From: Diphasiastrum complanatum
Lineage: Eukaryota > Streptophyta > Lycopodiopsida > Lycopodiales > Lycopodiaceae
Assembly: GCA_029204225.1 (NCBI GenBank)
Contig: CM055107.1
Location: 26,442,572-26,506,571, forward strand
DNA: 64,000 nt
Direction: 5' to 3'
Both the position numbers and the translations under genes were made by a program. Under the pieces are notes generated by a model that saw only the letters and a program-made list of their open reading frames with translations, had not been told where the DNA came from and did no database searches. Below, in pieces: positions 42,163 through 58,127 of the stretch; position 1 is the stretch's first letter; the number at the start of each line of letters is the position of its first letter.

Positions 42163-45100
42163 AACATCCACTAAAATAATTAAATTCTAAATAGAATACT
42201 TATCTTGTGAGAATGTTTGTGAGATCCATAGGTTCTCAAATAAAATACTGGAGTAAAGAGATTCAAAACACTGATCTGAATTCGTACTCAATTACAGACC
42301 AAGATTTAATCGTCACACTTAAGAATAATTACAATTCTTTACAATCCTCTGACAACAATTAAGTATCTATTTACGATCCGTCAAGCATTCATATTTAGAT
42401 TCGTATGATTTGTCAATCATAATTTTCTGGAATCCAAAACCATAATCATTTATAGGATACTGGAGTATATGTCTAACATAACTCAGGAAAAGTAAGAATC
42501 ATTCCAAAATCTTTCCCACTAGAAAAATATTGGATTTTAGGAACATTCTCCAAACGAGATTCTTTGACTGAAGTGCGAGATTCAAGTTCTATAAACTAAT
42601 GGTAATTAAAGACTGATCACATATCAAAATGACAATCATCTCCGGTACAAAAAAAGAAAATTAGATTACAATCCAAAATCAAATCTAGATACCCAAAGTC
42701 CTGCTGAATATCAAATCAGTCATTATTCTCGGATTCATTATGATTCATTATCCTGTTGAGTGCTCTGGGATACAATCACTAATGAGTGAGTTCATTTCTT
42801 AACTAAGGAGTACTCTATCCCAAGAATACTTTATATCCAATGCACACAATTTTAACTGATGAATCCAAATGATTTACTAATCATGCGTCTTACAAGCAAT
42901 ATAAATCAAAACTATCAGTTCCTGGTGAATCCACATCACACTGATTGTTTTACCAATTAACTTCATCCTAGAGTAATCAACTACTCAAGTTAATTGCCAA
43001 TGATTTAGAAATCTCAAATGTCTAGGTGCAGATCTCAATTATACTAGTATGACACCACATTTAGATCCTCATCCAAACCATTTATAAGTTAATCCATAAA
43101 TCTCCAATCCAAAGATTTGTTAGCTCTACAAGTATCTGCCAAAACAATATTTGATCACATGTTTATGTTCACCGACTAGGTTAAGTGCACCAAATAACTC
43201 TAGCAACCAGAAATACATAGTAGATTCATACAAGATTAATCGTGCACATATGTGAATAATCTCACTATGACCCAATACATAAACACATTTTTTATCTGGC
43301 AGATTCCTCCATAACCCACATATGTTACTCACATATCTCACTAAGATCTTGTAACTAAGCTACAAAAAATTTTCTATTTCTCATGAGTAAATAACATATC
43401 CGATAAATCTTTGAGACAAATAACATTCAATCTCAACAGTTTTCCAATCCAACTTATCTCTAATTACATAATTTCATCTACTCAATCAACCCCTCTCTAA
43501 TCCTAGTACCCAAACTAAGATTAGGTTGATTCAATACAGAACTCTCAGACTTTAAATTGTGAGCAAACTTACTTCTATTCCAATCAAAATGGAATTAGTA
43601 ACCTTTGACCTTTTACTGTACTACTTTTAGATAATGATTCAAATATCAAACATGTTCTAGTTTCAGATTGTCCACACAATCCCTAGAGAATTCCTCTTTT
43701 TCAAAATGTTCCAATTAGGTATCTTACTCTGAATCTATCCGAAATTACTTTTAGACCAAGTCTCATTTCTATACCACAGTTGGTCCTCTTCCAAAAACTA
43801 TGCAACCTACAGATTCCCAAATAGAATTTTATTGCACCACTTCACCCTTCCTTTTAATGAAATTATAAATTTCAATAAAAGTTAGCTGGAAAGATGATAT
43901 ATGAAAATATTTAAATCCAAGAAAAGTCAGTAATAAGTAATTCCACTAAAAGATTCACTCTATTACAATAGAACTTTTTCTTCAAATATTTTCAACCCGA
44001 GTGATAGAAAGTACCATTCTATCGAAATCCATTTATGCACAAAGATATATTCAAGGTTCAAGAAATTGAAACACTTTCAATTTAGAATTTATCTGAATTC
44101 CAAGTCTATTCACACAAGTAGTAATTTATATGACATAACAGTCTTTTAGAAGAATAACTTCATGTTGGAAAGAATCATATAAACAAGTTTGATGTCTTAT
44201 ATTTGAGAAATTACATTAGAACTAAAAGGTTAATTAAGTAAGCAAGAAATAGATTTGAGGGCCTCTGATTTTGTGAATAATGAGATACCACATTGGGATC
44301 TAGATTAAACCTCAAAATTTCTCAAAATACCCCACATTTGATCAAATGGTTATCTTTTTTTCCCATATCGCGACTAGGTACTAAAACACACCATTGATCA
44401 TCAGATTTTTACAGTCCTAGAATTTCCTTTCCAAAATTATTGATGTTCCATACCATCAGCTTTTCCTTCCAGAAAACTCTTAACCGTCTTATCTGATATT
44501 CTAGAGATCCACTGATCATCTAGCTGTCCTATAATCCACATAGGATATTATCTCTTGTTCCCATACTCTGGAGAATTCTTTTATTTTGATGACTGGCATG
44601 CCTATCAGATGGATACTACAAATCCACACCTGATTCTGTGATTTAGACAAAATAATTAACATGGTTCAACACTACATTCTGATCCTTACAGATTAATGAT
44701 AAGCTTCAAATCCCCCTGAATCCAAGAGCATCAACTCTAGGGACAAGCTTCTATCAACTAACAGATCCAATGTAATTCATATATCTAACATCACAATTGA
44801 CATTCAAAACTGCGGATAACTCAATGGTCACAAAGATATTAGTTATGAATTCAAGTAAATGAATCCTACCCAGAAAATTAATATCCGATATTAAGCAATC
44901 ACTTACTGGGATTGCTAAAATCCTAATTGCGAAATACATTTCCCGATCACATTTACCACCCCTGATGTCCACTCTTCTTCCCTCCTTAGAATTTTCAGTT
45001 CTCTGAAAATCTTTCGGCTAAGGTATCAAAAAAACGTAACGACATCAGTGAATGTAAAAAATTGAATTACTGTAGGGGAAAAAGTTTGAAACAATTTCAT

Positions 45101-46322
45101 TTCTATCCTATAATTGGGTACAAATATCGATATACAAACCACCATAGGATTTTCTTGAAAATGAAATCAGTTTTACTTTTGATCAGTTCCTACTATTACA
45201 ATTTTTCCAATAAAATTGGACTCTCGCCCTTTCACTACTGGTTTAAGAATTACTTTAAAATTATCTGTAATTAATGGGAAATAAGATTTGGATTCGGGTA
45301 CTTCCTACACTGTATTCAACACAAAATGGTATTGTTGAATAAAGGATTACCTCCAAATACTATAATTTTTCCACCGTTAATTATTTAACAAGTATTCCAA
45401 AAGCTTTTGGGTTGTTATATTTTAATGACCTAAATCATCAAAACCACAATAACCAACTGATCAGTGTTCTACCGATTTCAAAAGGAGAAAACAAAAAAAC
45501 ACAATTTAACTCTATCCACTGGGAGTACCAGTACTCCAAAATTAATTGGTTTAAATAGCATCGTACCAAGGAATCAGATTCCTAGACCGGGTATATGCCT
45601 GAGAACTATACCACTCTCTTAGTTCCGTCAAGATCGGCTTTGACAAAAACTTCCCAGTAGAAACCAATTAATATTGCTTGACCACGAACAATGGTACTCA
45701 AGTTCCATAAAAGTTGGCTTAGCCGAAAATGTCAAAGTGACATGCATATTATCCAAGGTTAAATTTTGACAAACAGACACCAAGAAATCGGAATCTCTCT
45801 AACTGGGTGTTATTAGCCTAAACTTCCAGAGTTGTTCCAGAAAACCGATTTCGAACTAACTCACAGCTAAGAAAATGTCAAAATCCATTTTGATAAACAG
45901 GCATGCAAAAGCACTGAATGCAAACAATTAGCCAATACCAAAATTGCCGACAGATTTAACTTTCTTGACCATATTGTACATGCATGCACAAGCCCAAAAA
46001 ATAAGATTTAAATCCTTTTCTTTTTGTTTACAATAGGCCATGGGCCCTTCTGATAAAAAAACAAACCCTATTTTGACCCAAAGGGAAAACTTAGGGCCGG
46101 CACCTCTTTACCATTTTGACAGTGCGGCCATCAACAAACGAGACAAAGGGATGTCTCACGAGATAGAGACCACAAGCGCACGCGAGAGAGAGAAGAGAGG
46201 CCACGACCTCCATTCAGCCTCTCAGCCACCATCACCAATTTCAAAAATCTCCTCCGGCTAGTAGCGCTCAACATTACTCACAATTTTTGCTGGAAGGAAG
46301 CTCCTTTCTCCAGAGTCATAGC
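42163..46322 (-). other. GYP-I interior, decayed
   Basis: This is AT-rich DNA with no intact frame on either strand. On the minus strand, words around 42940-43070 (AAATGTGGTGT, GACATTTGA, TCTAAATC, TTAGTTG-like) parallel GYP-H around 34250-34350, so it is a decayed interior of the same group. The last ~300 bp (46020-46320) are purine-rich and show nothing recognisable. The other part of the interior is 51044-52022. Confidence 0.55.
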
Positions 46323-46968
46323 TGTGAAAGATTCAACTAGTTTCATCACATTTTGTAATATTTTCATATTTGGCATATTAGGCCAAAACTTGTTTTAGAC
46401 TCAGAGGTTGACTTTTCAAAGTTCATTAGTCTAAATTTCATTTGAATAAACACTTTTTGAAAGTGTGGGAAAGTTAGAATGCGAGTTTGAGTAGATTCAA
46501 TTTGAATAGTTGGGTACATTGAATCTAGACCCAAAATTAGTAGGGTTAGCATTTTGGTGGGAAAGCCAAGTGGCCAAATAGGGTTTGGACCTGCTATAAA
46601 AGGATGTAACTCATGGAGAGAGCAATCTTCTCTCTTCTCTATCTCATCTCATGTTTATACATGGTTCTCTTGGGTTCTACTATCCATTGGTGCACTTTCT
46701 TGTTGACTGCTTGCAATTCTATGTGTAGAATGATCTGTATTTGTTATTTCTGGATCCACATGTGAAATACAGTAGCTTGCTGGTTTTGTATGGACAGCGA
46801 TAGTACATAATCATTTCATTCAAGTTTGATCAAGTTCTATTGGTGTTTGCATCTCAATTTGTGTGTAGATGCTGATTTTTCTACATTGGTGAGATTGGTA
46901 GTGTATTTCTCTTTCTAACCAAAGATCATTCAAGTAGATTGGATCTTAAGGATCTGAAATCTTTCACA
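46323..46968 (+). repeat. COP-F2 5' LTR
   Basis: 646 bp, TGTGAAAG to CTTTCACA, with the CTATAAAAGG promoter box near 46594 followed by the TCTTCTCTCTTC stretch. The G-box-like palindrome seen in COP-F1 is shortened here to CCACATGTGAAA. Confidence 0.92.
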
Positions 46969-47567
46969 TGTTATCAGAGCTTGTGTTTCAGGTTATGAAG
47001 GAGAAAATCAGATCTATCAATGATTTGGTGAAGATATCAAGTCTACAGCATGCTAGAGAAGATTCTACATCAAAATCAAGTTTTTTGCTTTTGTAGATTG
47101 GATCTTTCGTAGATCAAAATACTAAATAGTCAATATACTTGTTCAATTCTGATATTTGAACTCACATACTGGATTTGGCCGATTTTTAGTTCATTGGATC
47201 AGCCTAAGTGGTGGCTTATAGATTGCATATCAAATTTTCAGCATTTTCATGTAGATTTGGAATAGTCAATTTTTTGTGATTTTGTCAAAACCCTAATTTT
47301 GATTGGATCTCTAGATAGTGACGTTGCTGGACTTCATTTGAGTGTGTTTCAATCTTAGGAAGTGGCAAAAGTCATTAGATTGAGGATAGATAATAGGTTG
47401 ATCAAGATTCCATGATTCTATGTGTTGATTTGCTTGGATAAGTGCTAGAAGAGAATTTGTGAGATAGTTTCAAATCTTGGTGATTTTTTCTGAAAGCATT
47501 TGTTTTTGTTCAAAGGAGTGCTTTGTGCATTGAAGCAGGTTGAAAGAGAAGATTAGGTCATTGCTAC

Positions 47568-50480
47568 ATGGCAACCTCAATTGGAGTCATGTTGGAATCC
47601 AATGATAGGCTTACCTCAAGTAACTATTCATTTGAAAAGTGAGGATGGAGTCACTTCTTGAGATGAATGATGTTTTGGATATTCTTGTTAGCTTGGAGGA
47701 GATACCAACAACACAACAAGATCAATTGAGGTATGACAAGAGGGCCAAGAAGGCTCTACACATGATAAAGATGAATGTTACCAATGAACTTCTCAAGGAA
47801 GTTGGTAAGTGCACATCATCTTTGGAAGCTTGGAATTCATTGCTAATGATGGAGATCTAGATCCTTGGTGGATTGATAGCGGAGCAAGTTCACACGCAAG
47901 GAAGAAGGTTGTGATTGGTCTTGTAAGTTCATTAAGTAATGACAAGCATGTTTGTGAGTCTTGTGCTTTGTCTAAGTCACATAGACTACCTTACACTAGA
48001 TCTATTTCTAGATCTACAAAGCCTTCTCAACTTGTACATTCGGATATTCATGGATTTACTACAACTACCAATAGTGGAGCTAAGATGTATGTAACATTCA
48101 TTGATGATTTTAGTAGATTTTGTTGGATCTATCTACTAAAGAGCAAGGATGAAGTGTATGATGTCTTTGTCAAGTTCAAGAATGCAAGGGAGAACCAATT
48201 TTCCACAAAGATCAAGTGCGTGAGAGGTGACAATGGTGGTGAGTACATATCTAACAAGTTCAAGGCCTTTTGTGATGAGCATGGGATCAAGAGGGAGTGT
48301 ACAACATCAAGGACCCCACAAAAAAATGGAGTGGCTGAAAGGAAGAATAGGACTTTATGTGAAAGTGCTAAAGCTATGAGGTTAAGTGCTAATCTTGACA
48401 AACCATTTTGGGATCAAGCTTTGTTGTGTGCCAATTTCTTGTGCAATAGGTGGCCAACTGCTATTTTGGATGGAAGGACACCTTTTGAGATGCTATTCAA
48501 GAGGAGGCCGAGGGTCAACTTTCTAAGAACCTTTGGATGCACATGCTATGTCAACATTACTCTTGATGATAGAACCAAGGAGAATCCATCTTCAAAAAGA
48601 GGTATTTTTGTTGGATATAGTGAGGTGAGTAAAGCCTATAAGGTTTACATTCCTTCTACTAACAAAGTTATTGTTGGTAGAGATGTCATTTTTGATGAGG
48701 GGAACATTCCAAAGGTGTCTTCAAGCATGATTGATGGTAGAGTGGATGGATCTAGCATTCTTGATGTTGATGAGAAGGATGCTACTTTGGATGATGGTGA
48801 TGATGGACCTTCATCAAGTCAAAAGCCAAGGAGAACATCAAGAGAAAGACAAGTACCTTCAAGGCTCACATATGATCAAAAGGGTAAGCAAGTAGTTTCT
48901 GGAAATTATGTTGCTTTCCTAACCTCTTTGGATGAGCCTACAAGTGTAGATCAAGCAAGGAAAGAAGAGGAGTGGATCCAAGCAATGGATCTTGAGTATC
49001 AAGCTCTTATGAAGAATAAAACATGGAGATTCGTGGAGTTGCCTAAGGACAAGAAAGCTATTGGATGCAAATGGATCTTCAAGGTGAAGACAAACCAAGA
49101 TGGATATATCAACAAGTACAAGGCAAGGTTAGTGGCAAAAGGATATGCTCAACAACAAGGGATTGACTATGATGAGACTTTTGCACCTGTGGCAAAGATG
49201 GTAAGCATTTGAGTCATCATTTCACTTGCTACACTTTATGGATGGGATCTATGGTAAATGGACATTTCAAATGCATTCTTGAATGGTGATCTTGAGGAGT
49301 AAGTGTACATGGAGCAACCCGAGAGATACATTTCATCAACAAAGCCAAATCATGTGTGTCTTCTACAAAAGAGTTTGTATGGCCTTAAGCAAGCACCAAG
49401 GAGTTGGTATGCTAAGCTTAACCCTTTTTAACTCTCTCAAGGCTTTGTTATGAGTGAGTATGATCATTCACTTTATTATAGGTTTGCTGGAAATGATGTT
49501 ACCATCTTGGTAATCTATGTGGATGATATCATCTTGAGTGGTGGAGACATTCAAGATGTGGAGGATATCAAGAATGCTCTTAAAAAGGAGTATGAGGTGT
49601 ATGATCTTGGTAATTTGCATTACATTTTGGGAGTAGAAGTCATTAGATTTTCTCAATCTACTTTTATTTGTCAAGAGAAGTATGCTAGTTCTATTCTAGA
49701 AAGATTTCATATGGTAGATGCAAAAGCTATTGATACACCTATGGAGTCTCATGTAAAGCTAACTATAAGAGATAATGAAAGATCCTTCGAGGACATTACT
49801 CTCTATAGGAAGCTAGTTGGTTCACTCATCTATCTATCCATTACTAGACCTGATCTAAGCTATTGTGTTGGAAGATTGAGTCAATTCATGCAAGATCCTA
49901 GTGAGGAGCATTGGAAGCTAGGAAAGCGACTTTTGAGGTACATCATTGGAACTCGAGATTTTGGCATATTGTATGAGGGATCATCACCTAATCTTTTTGG
50001 ATTTTCAGATTCGGACTATGCTGGAGATGTAATGGATAGAAAATCCATTAGTGCTTATTGTATTTTCATAGGTGATGGAGCTATATCATGGATGTCAAAG
50101 AAATAAGCCACTATCTCATTGTCATCTAGTGAGGCCAAGTACAAAGCTCTTACACATTGCACAAAGGAGATGGTATGGATCAAGAGGATGATCAAGGATC
50201 TTCACTTGCTGGATTTTTCAGAGAGCCCCATCATCTTTTGTGACAATCAATTAGCCCAAAAAATGGCATCCAATCTTATTTCATGCTAGGAGCAAGCATA
50301 TTGAGATACAATATCATTTTGTGAGGGAGCAAGTCATTGCAAAGGAGGTGGAGCTTCAACATGTGTCTTCAAAGGAATGTGTAGCTGATATCTTCACCAA
50401 AGCATTGGGAAAGGACTTGTTCATAAAGCATAGGACTTCACTTGGAGTATTATCAAAGTCCATGCTAAAACTAGTTGAAG
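47568..50480 (+). pseudogene. COP-F2 gag-pol, internally deleted and broken
   Basis: Gag opens at the ATG at 47568 (LESNDRLTSSNYSFEK) with a frameshift near 47640, then continues (KKALHMIKMNVTNELLKEV). A deletion joins it to the protease site DSGASSHA and, by another, directly to pre-integrase. One 467-codon frame (47809-49212) then holds the integrase core (LVHSDIHGF, FIDDFSRFCW, VRGDNGGEY, NGVAERKNRT, all catalytic residues present) and the start of reverse transcriptase ([27 protein letters not shown]). Stops near 49210, 49255, 49300 and 49430 follow, then a 218-codon frame with YVDDII and RNase H (FSDSDYAGDVMDRKSIS, ISWMSKK) to a stop at 50104. The last RNase H part is frameshifted. Confidence 0.9.
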
Positions 50481-50486
50481 AGGGGG

Positions 50487-51038
50487 TGTGAAAGATTCAA
50501 CTAGTTTCATCACATTTTGCAATATTTCCATATTTGGCATATTGAGGCCAAAACTTGTTTTAGACTCAGAGGTTGACTTTTCGAAGTTCATTAGTCTAAA
50601 TTTCATTTGAATAGACACTTTTTGAAAGTGTGGGAAAGTTAGAATGCGAGTTTGAGTAGATTCAATTTGAATAGTTGGGTACATTGAATCTAGACCCAAA
50701 ATTAGTAGGGTTAGCATTTTGGTGGGAAAACCAAGTGGCCAAATAGGGTTTGGACCTACTATAAAAGGATGTAACTCATGGAGAGAGCAATCTTCTCTCT
50801 TCTGTATCTCATCTCATGCTTATACATGGTCCTGAAATACAGTAGCTCGCTGGTTTTGTATGGACAACAACAGTACATAATCATTTCATTCAAGTTTGAT
50901 CAAGTTCTATTGGTGTTTGCATCTCAATTTGTGTGTAGATGCTGATTTTTCTACATTGATGAGATTGGTAGTGTATTTATCTTTCTAACCAAAGACCATT
51001 CAAGTAGATTGGATCTTAAGGATCTAAAATCTTTCACA
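50487..51038 (+). repeat. COP-F2 3' LTR, with internal deletion
   Basis: 552 bp. About 94 bp present in the 5' LTR, from CTCTTGGGTTCTACT to the CACATG word, is missing near 50830, so promoter-proximal sequence downstream of the TATA box differs between the two LTRs. Confidence 0.9.
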
Positions 51039-51043
51039 ACAGC

Positions 51044-52022
51044 TGCTACCAGTTTGTAGATGAGTTTCCAACCTTACAAACATGCAGCCGACTACTCCTC
51101 AGGTGCCGCTCTAAGCTATTAATTCTTGGTGATCTAGTCCTTTCCCAAGCAAACACATTTGATCCATCAACCCAGCCTCAAAAAGGTATGGATACTCCCA
51201 CTACTAACACAAAGATGCAAGGGATAAAATGTGTTGCTACAGCCAACAAACCCAGTTCCCAGGCTGTTGGACTGCGTTGAATCACTACTGATTGAAAATC
51301 AGTATCTTACAATTGCTTAGAGATGTGCCTCATGCAGAAGGAGAACGAGTCTACTACAGCTGCTACAGGTTTCAAGCTACTTACATCCAGAAATTCAAGA
51401 GAAGAGTTCATACTTTTATTCCAAACATATGATTCTGATCCTATCATCAGCATGATATACACATCATACTACTTTTGCAGGGAAAGAATGATCAGAACTA
51501 TCTTAGTATTTAGGCTTTGCTCAATATAAAAAAAATACAAAATATGACTCTCCCAATCAGTGTTCTTAAACACGTAGATTATTGGAGGATTTGAGTAAAG
51601 CAAACTTTGATCCTCAGCATGTCATTTCTGGAATCATCTTCCTACTTTTGGATACAGTTTATCTTAGTCAGAAAAAATTGATTACAATCAATCTTTCAAT
51701 GAACAAGTAGACAATGATTCAGAACCTTATGGAGTTATGCTTGTTACCATTTCTTAGTCTAGCAGAAACTAACAATAAACCAAGCAAGGAGATCTATCCA
51801 TGCATATCATTCTACCACAAAAGAACCTTCTGTAAAGCATTAGAAATTCAGGAATGAATTCTTTACTAAATCACAACATCTTTATCAAAATCATAAAAGT
51901 AGAAGAGCACTCTACCACCAAATCTTGAAAAGCATGATTTCATCGAAATTTAGTGAATCCCACTCCATAAGTCCCTTGAAAACATAACACTCCAATCCCA
52001 TCCTTGACCGCATCTCAGCTGT
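51044..52022 (-). other. GYP-I interior, PBS-side part
   Basis: It continues GYP-I after the COP-F2 insertion. No intact frame was seen on the minus strand. It ends at the primer-binding site complement. Confidence 0.55.
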
Positions 52023-52035
52023 GCTCTGATACCAA

Positions 52036-52513
52036 TGTAAAGACCCTAAAGGATTGCCCCTAAGATGAGGATAGGAGAACACCATAAGAGAGACTATGGA
52101 GCCAAACCGTCCAACCAATCCTAGATCAAAACTGGATCTAGCCCCCAAGCCATGCCATGTGAAACAAGAGGAGAAGAGAGAAACTGGTAGCCTAATCCAA
52201 TCTATCGACAGGAGAATCCCCACCTCATTATATAGAGAGTAGAGTCTTGTGCATGAAACCATGCAACTCCCATGTAGGTCAACTATAAATAGATCACATC
52301 TCTTCATGTAGTCCTCCTGTCTATATCTGTCACACGGACATGCAATACTCCATATGTCTCAATTAGAGTGTCTGGGTCCTCTCAAGGTAATTAGTCACAA
52401 ACAGGCCTTGACATGGAATTAAATCTTGGAGTGACCAATAATCTCGAGTACTAGAGGCCCCGGTCTACCATATTAGGATTATTCCAGGTCCTTAACCGAA
52501 TATGGCCATAACA
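52036..52513 (-). repeat. GYP-I 5' LTR and primer-binding site
   Basis: 478 bp; the plus strand runs TGTAAAGACC to GGCCATAACA. GCTCTGATACCA at 52023-52034 is the primer-binding site complement. The block CCAACCAATCCTAGATC and TAGCCCCCAAGC near 52110-52150 is shared with the reverse complement of the GYP-H LTR. Confidence 0.85.
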
Positions 52514-52518
52514 CACTT

Positions 52519-52664
52519 CCATAGATGTTGAAAATAGAAATTCTAATAGCCAGGATGATGAAATAATTTCTGAAAGTGAGAGTGATGACGAAAATCATCT
52601 AAGAGCAGATGAATTGCAAGATGTTGTTACTGATGAAATTGATTCTTGTAATTTTGAATAAAAA
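52519..52664 (+). pseudogene. CACTA transposase C-terminus after the GYP-I insertion
   Basis: Coding that stops at 42142 resumes here in the same phase once one copy of the CACTT duplication is discounted. The remaining ~45 codons are acidic (SQDDEIISESESDDENHL, DELQDVVTDEIDS) and end in a TAA near 52660, a plausible natural end since TNP2-like proteins often have acidic tails. No CACTA terminus was seen downstream. Confidence 0.65.
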
Positions 52665-52783
52665 TTGATTATTGCAATTCTGAATGAAATTGATTCTTGC
52701 AATGCTTTCAATTGATAGTTATTTAGCCAAAATAGAATCTCATTTTTGGTCAAGTAAATGAAAAGAATAGACATAGTTTGACT

Positions 52784-53200
52784 TCAATCCCATTTTTTTG
52801 GAGATAATGTTGGTGAAGATAGATGTATGATTTCATGTTCCAAGAAAATTCTCATTTTTTTAAAAATGTTGCAAAGGCAATAAATCACTAAAAGCATGTG
52901 AGTTAATGAATCACCACCACAAACTATGATAGAATCAAGTGTTTCATCATAGTCAATCCCCTTGAATTGAGCATATCCCTTGGCAACTAGTCTTGTTTTA
53001 TAATTGTTCACACTACCATCTTGATTAAGCTTGATCTTAAATACTCATTTGTAAATAGTAACATTTTGTATCTTTGATGGAGGATCAATAATTTTACAAG
53101 TATCTCAAACAATGCATCACATACTCACTTTTCATTGCATCAAATCACTCTTTTGTTGCTAAAGTTGCATTCACACTTGAAGGAACATCATCAAACTTAA
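52784..53200 (-). pseudogene. COP-J reverse transcriptase N-terminal fragment
   Basis: On the minus strand a Copia polymerase opening is readable across frame changes: [33 protein letters not shown]. Upstream words around 53150 (FDAMKSEY) match the region before it. Coding fades at about 52900. Gag, protease, integrase and the YVDD core are missing. A few hundred bases of leader then lead to the primer-binding site at 53291-53302. Confidence 0.7.
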
Positions 53201-53290
53201 GGTAGTAATAAGGGCAATACAAATTAAACAATCATCAACTTGTAATTGCTTCTCTCTTCCATGTATTTGAGCCTTGATGGTTGCATTTGG

Positions 53291-53579
53291 GCTCTGATAC
53301 CATGTTAAAATCAGAGGTTATGAACCTCATTTGGATGCTAAAACATTGAAAAAGCATCAAAGGTTTCACTTATATCTAATAGATAGAAAACTAGCACACA
53401 ATTCAACTTATTTTGCATTTGATTGGCAAGAACTTTTGAACACCACAATAAAATTAAAAATAATTGATCCTCGTGGAAAGTATAGTACTTTGTTCAAATT
53501 CAGATCTATTCATTAGACACAAAAAACATCACATTCATCATTCATCAATTTCTCATTAAAGAGAAAACTTGCCAAAATC
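53291..53579 (-). repeat. COP-J primer-binding site and start of LTR
   Basis: GCTCTGATACCA at 53291-53302 is the primer-binding site complement. TGTTAAAATCAG from 53303 is the LTR edge on its inner side. I could not place the outer end of the LTR; it is somewhere before or within repeat T. Confidence 0.6.
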
Positions 53580-57208
<3,629 letters not shown>

Positions 57209-58110
57209 GGACACCCCTTGTCCCACATTCCAATCTATCGAGGCCGCTTCCAGTTCCTGACCTGCTATGTATGCCTGAAGCCCCTTTCTAGGCCGAACAT
57301 CAAATGCAGGTCCTGGGCTACCCACTAGTCCATTTGTAGTCCTATTTGTTCCAACAAGTTTCCTTGATGTTGCCCATGGCTAGGAATAGACGGCTCCATA
57401 ATCGGACCTTGTTCGGAGAAACTGGACCTTTGGACGGAAAGACACAAAATAGGACCATTTCGTGTGCCCTAGTACCATTCCCTCTGGAATGAATGGCCAT
57501 TTCGGCCAAACGACGTCGCTATTGAGTACAAATGGATCCGTCTGGTTTGCATAGGGTCTTCAAATCTGAGGACACCCCTCGTCCTACATTCCGATCTATC
57601 AAGGCCACTTTCAAGTCCCGACTTGCTAGGTATGCCTGAAGCCCCTTTCTAGCCCAAATATCAAACGCAGGTCTTGGGCTACCCGCTAGTCCATTGTTAG
57701 TCCTATCTATCCTGACAAGTTTCCCTTAACATTGCCCATGGCCAAGAATAGACAGCTCCTGAATCAAAGCTCGTTCAGAGAAACTAGACCTTTGGATGGA
57801 AAGACACAAAATAGGTACAATTTGTGTGCCCTAGTAGCGTTCCCTTCGGGATGAATGGTCATTTCGACCAAACGAAATCCCAATTGGGTACAGATGGATT
57901 CATCTGGTTTGGATAGGGTCCACAAACCTGTGGACACCCCCCCCCTACATTCCAATCTATGTAGGCCACTTCAGATCTCGACCGGCCGGGTGTTCCTAAA
58001 GTCCCTTTCTGGGCCAAACTTCCAACGTAAATATCGGGCTATCCACTAGTCTTGTTTGTCCTCGCAGGTTTCTCTCCACGTTGCCCACGACCAGGAATAG
58101 ACGGCTCGTA
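57209..58110 (-). repeat. Repeat S array, ~2.5 monomers of 361-362 bp
   Basis: The phrase GGACACCCC occurs at 57209, 57570 and 57932. Each unit continues with CATTCCRATCTATC, GCCCCTTTCTAGSC, TTGCCCATGGCYAGGAATAGAC and GTGTGCCCTAGTA blocks. The third unit is cut at about 58110, shortly before the COP-K LTR. A single related monomer in the opposite orientation is at 40549-40924. Confidence 0.85.
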
Positions 58111-58127
58111 AATCGGTCTCAATGATC

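Larger units (their letters stand above)
46323..51038 (+). mobile_element. COP-F2: near full-length Copia inside GYP-I
   Basis: The 5' LTR is 46323-46968, the primer-binding site is 46969-46980 (TGTTATCAGAGC, one mismatch), pol runs to 50480, the polypurine tract GAAGAGGGGG is at 50477-50486 and the 3' LTR is 50487-51038. The target duplication is ATAGC (46318-46322) against ACAGC (51039-51043). It is the same family as COP-F1 but keeps reverse transcriptase and RNase H. Confidence 0.92.
42143..52513 (-). mobile_element. GYP-I: minus-strand Gypsy element inside the CACTA gene
   Basis: The plus strand starts TGTAAAGACC at 42143 and ends GGCCATAACA at 52513, with a perfect target duplication CACTT at 42138-42142 and 52514-52518. 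The right end is a full 5' LTR (minus) with a primer-binding site at 52023-52034. The left (3') LTR is reduced to about its first 20 bases. COP-F2 sits inside. Without it GYP-I is about 5.65 kb. LTR and interior words relate it to GYP-H. Confidence 0.85.

Noticed and set aside
46040-46261. 73-codon frame before COP-F2
   Set aside because: It is in a GYP-I interior of opposite orientation, purine-rich and without any domain; nothing supports expression.
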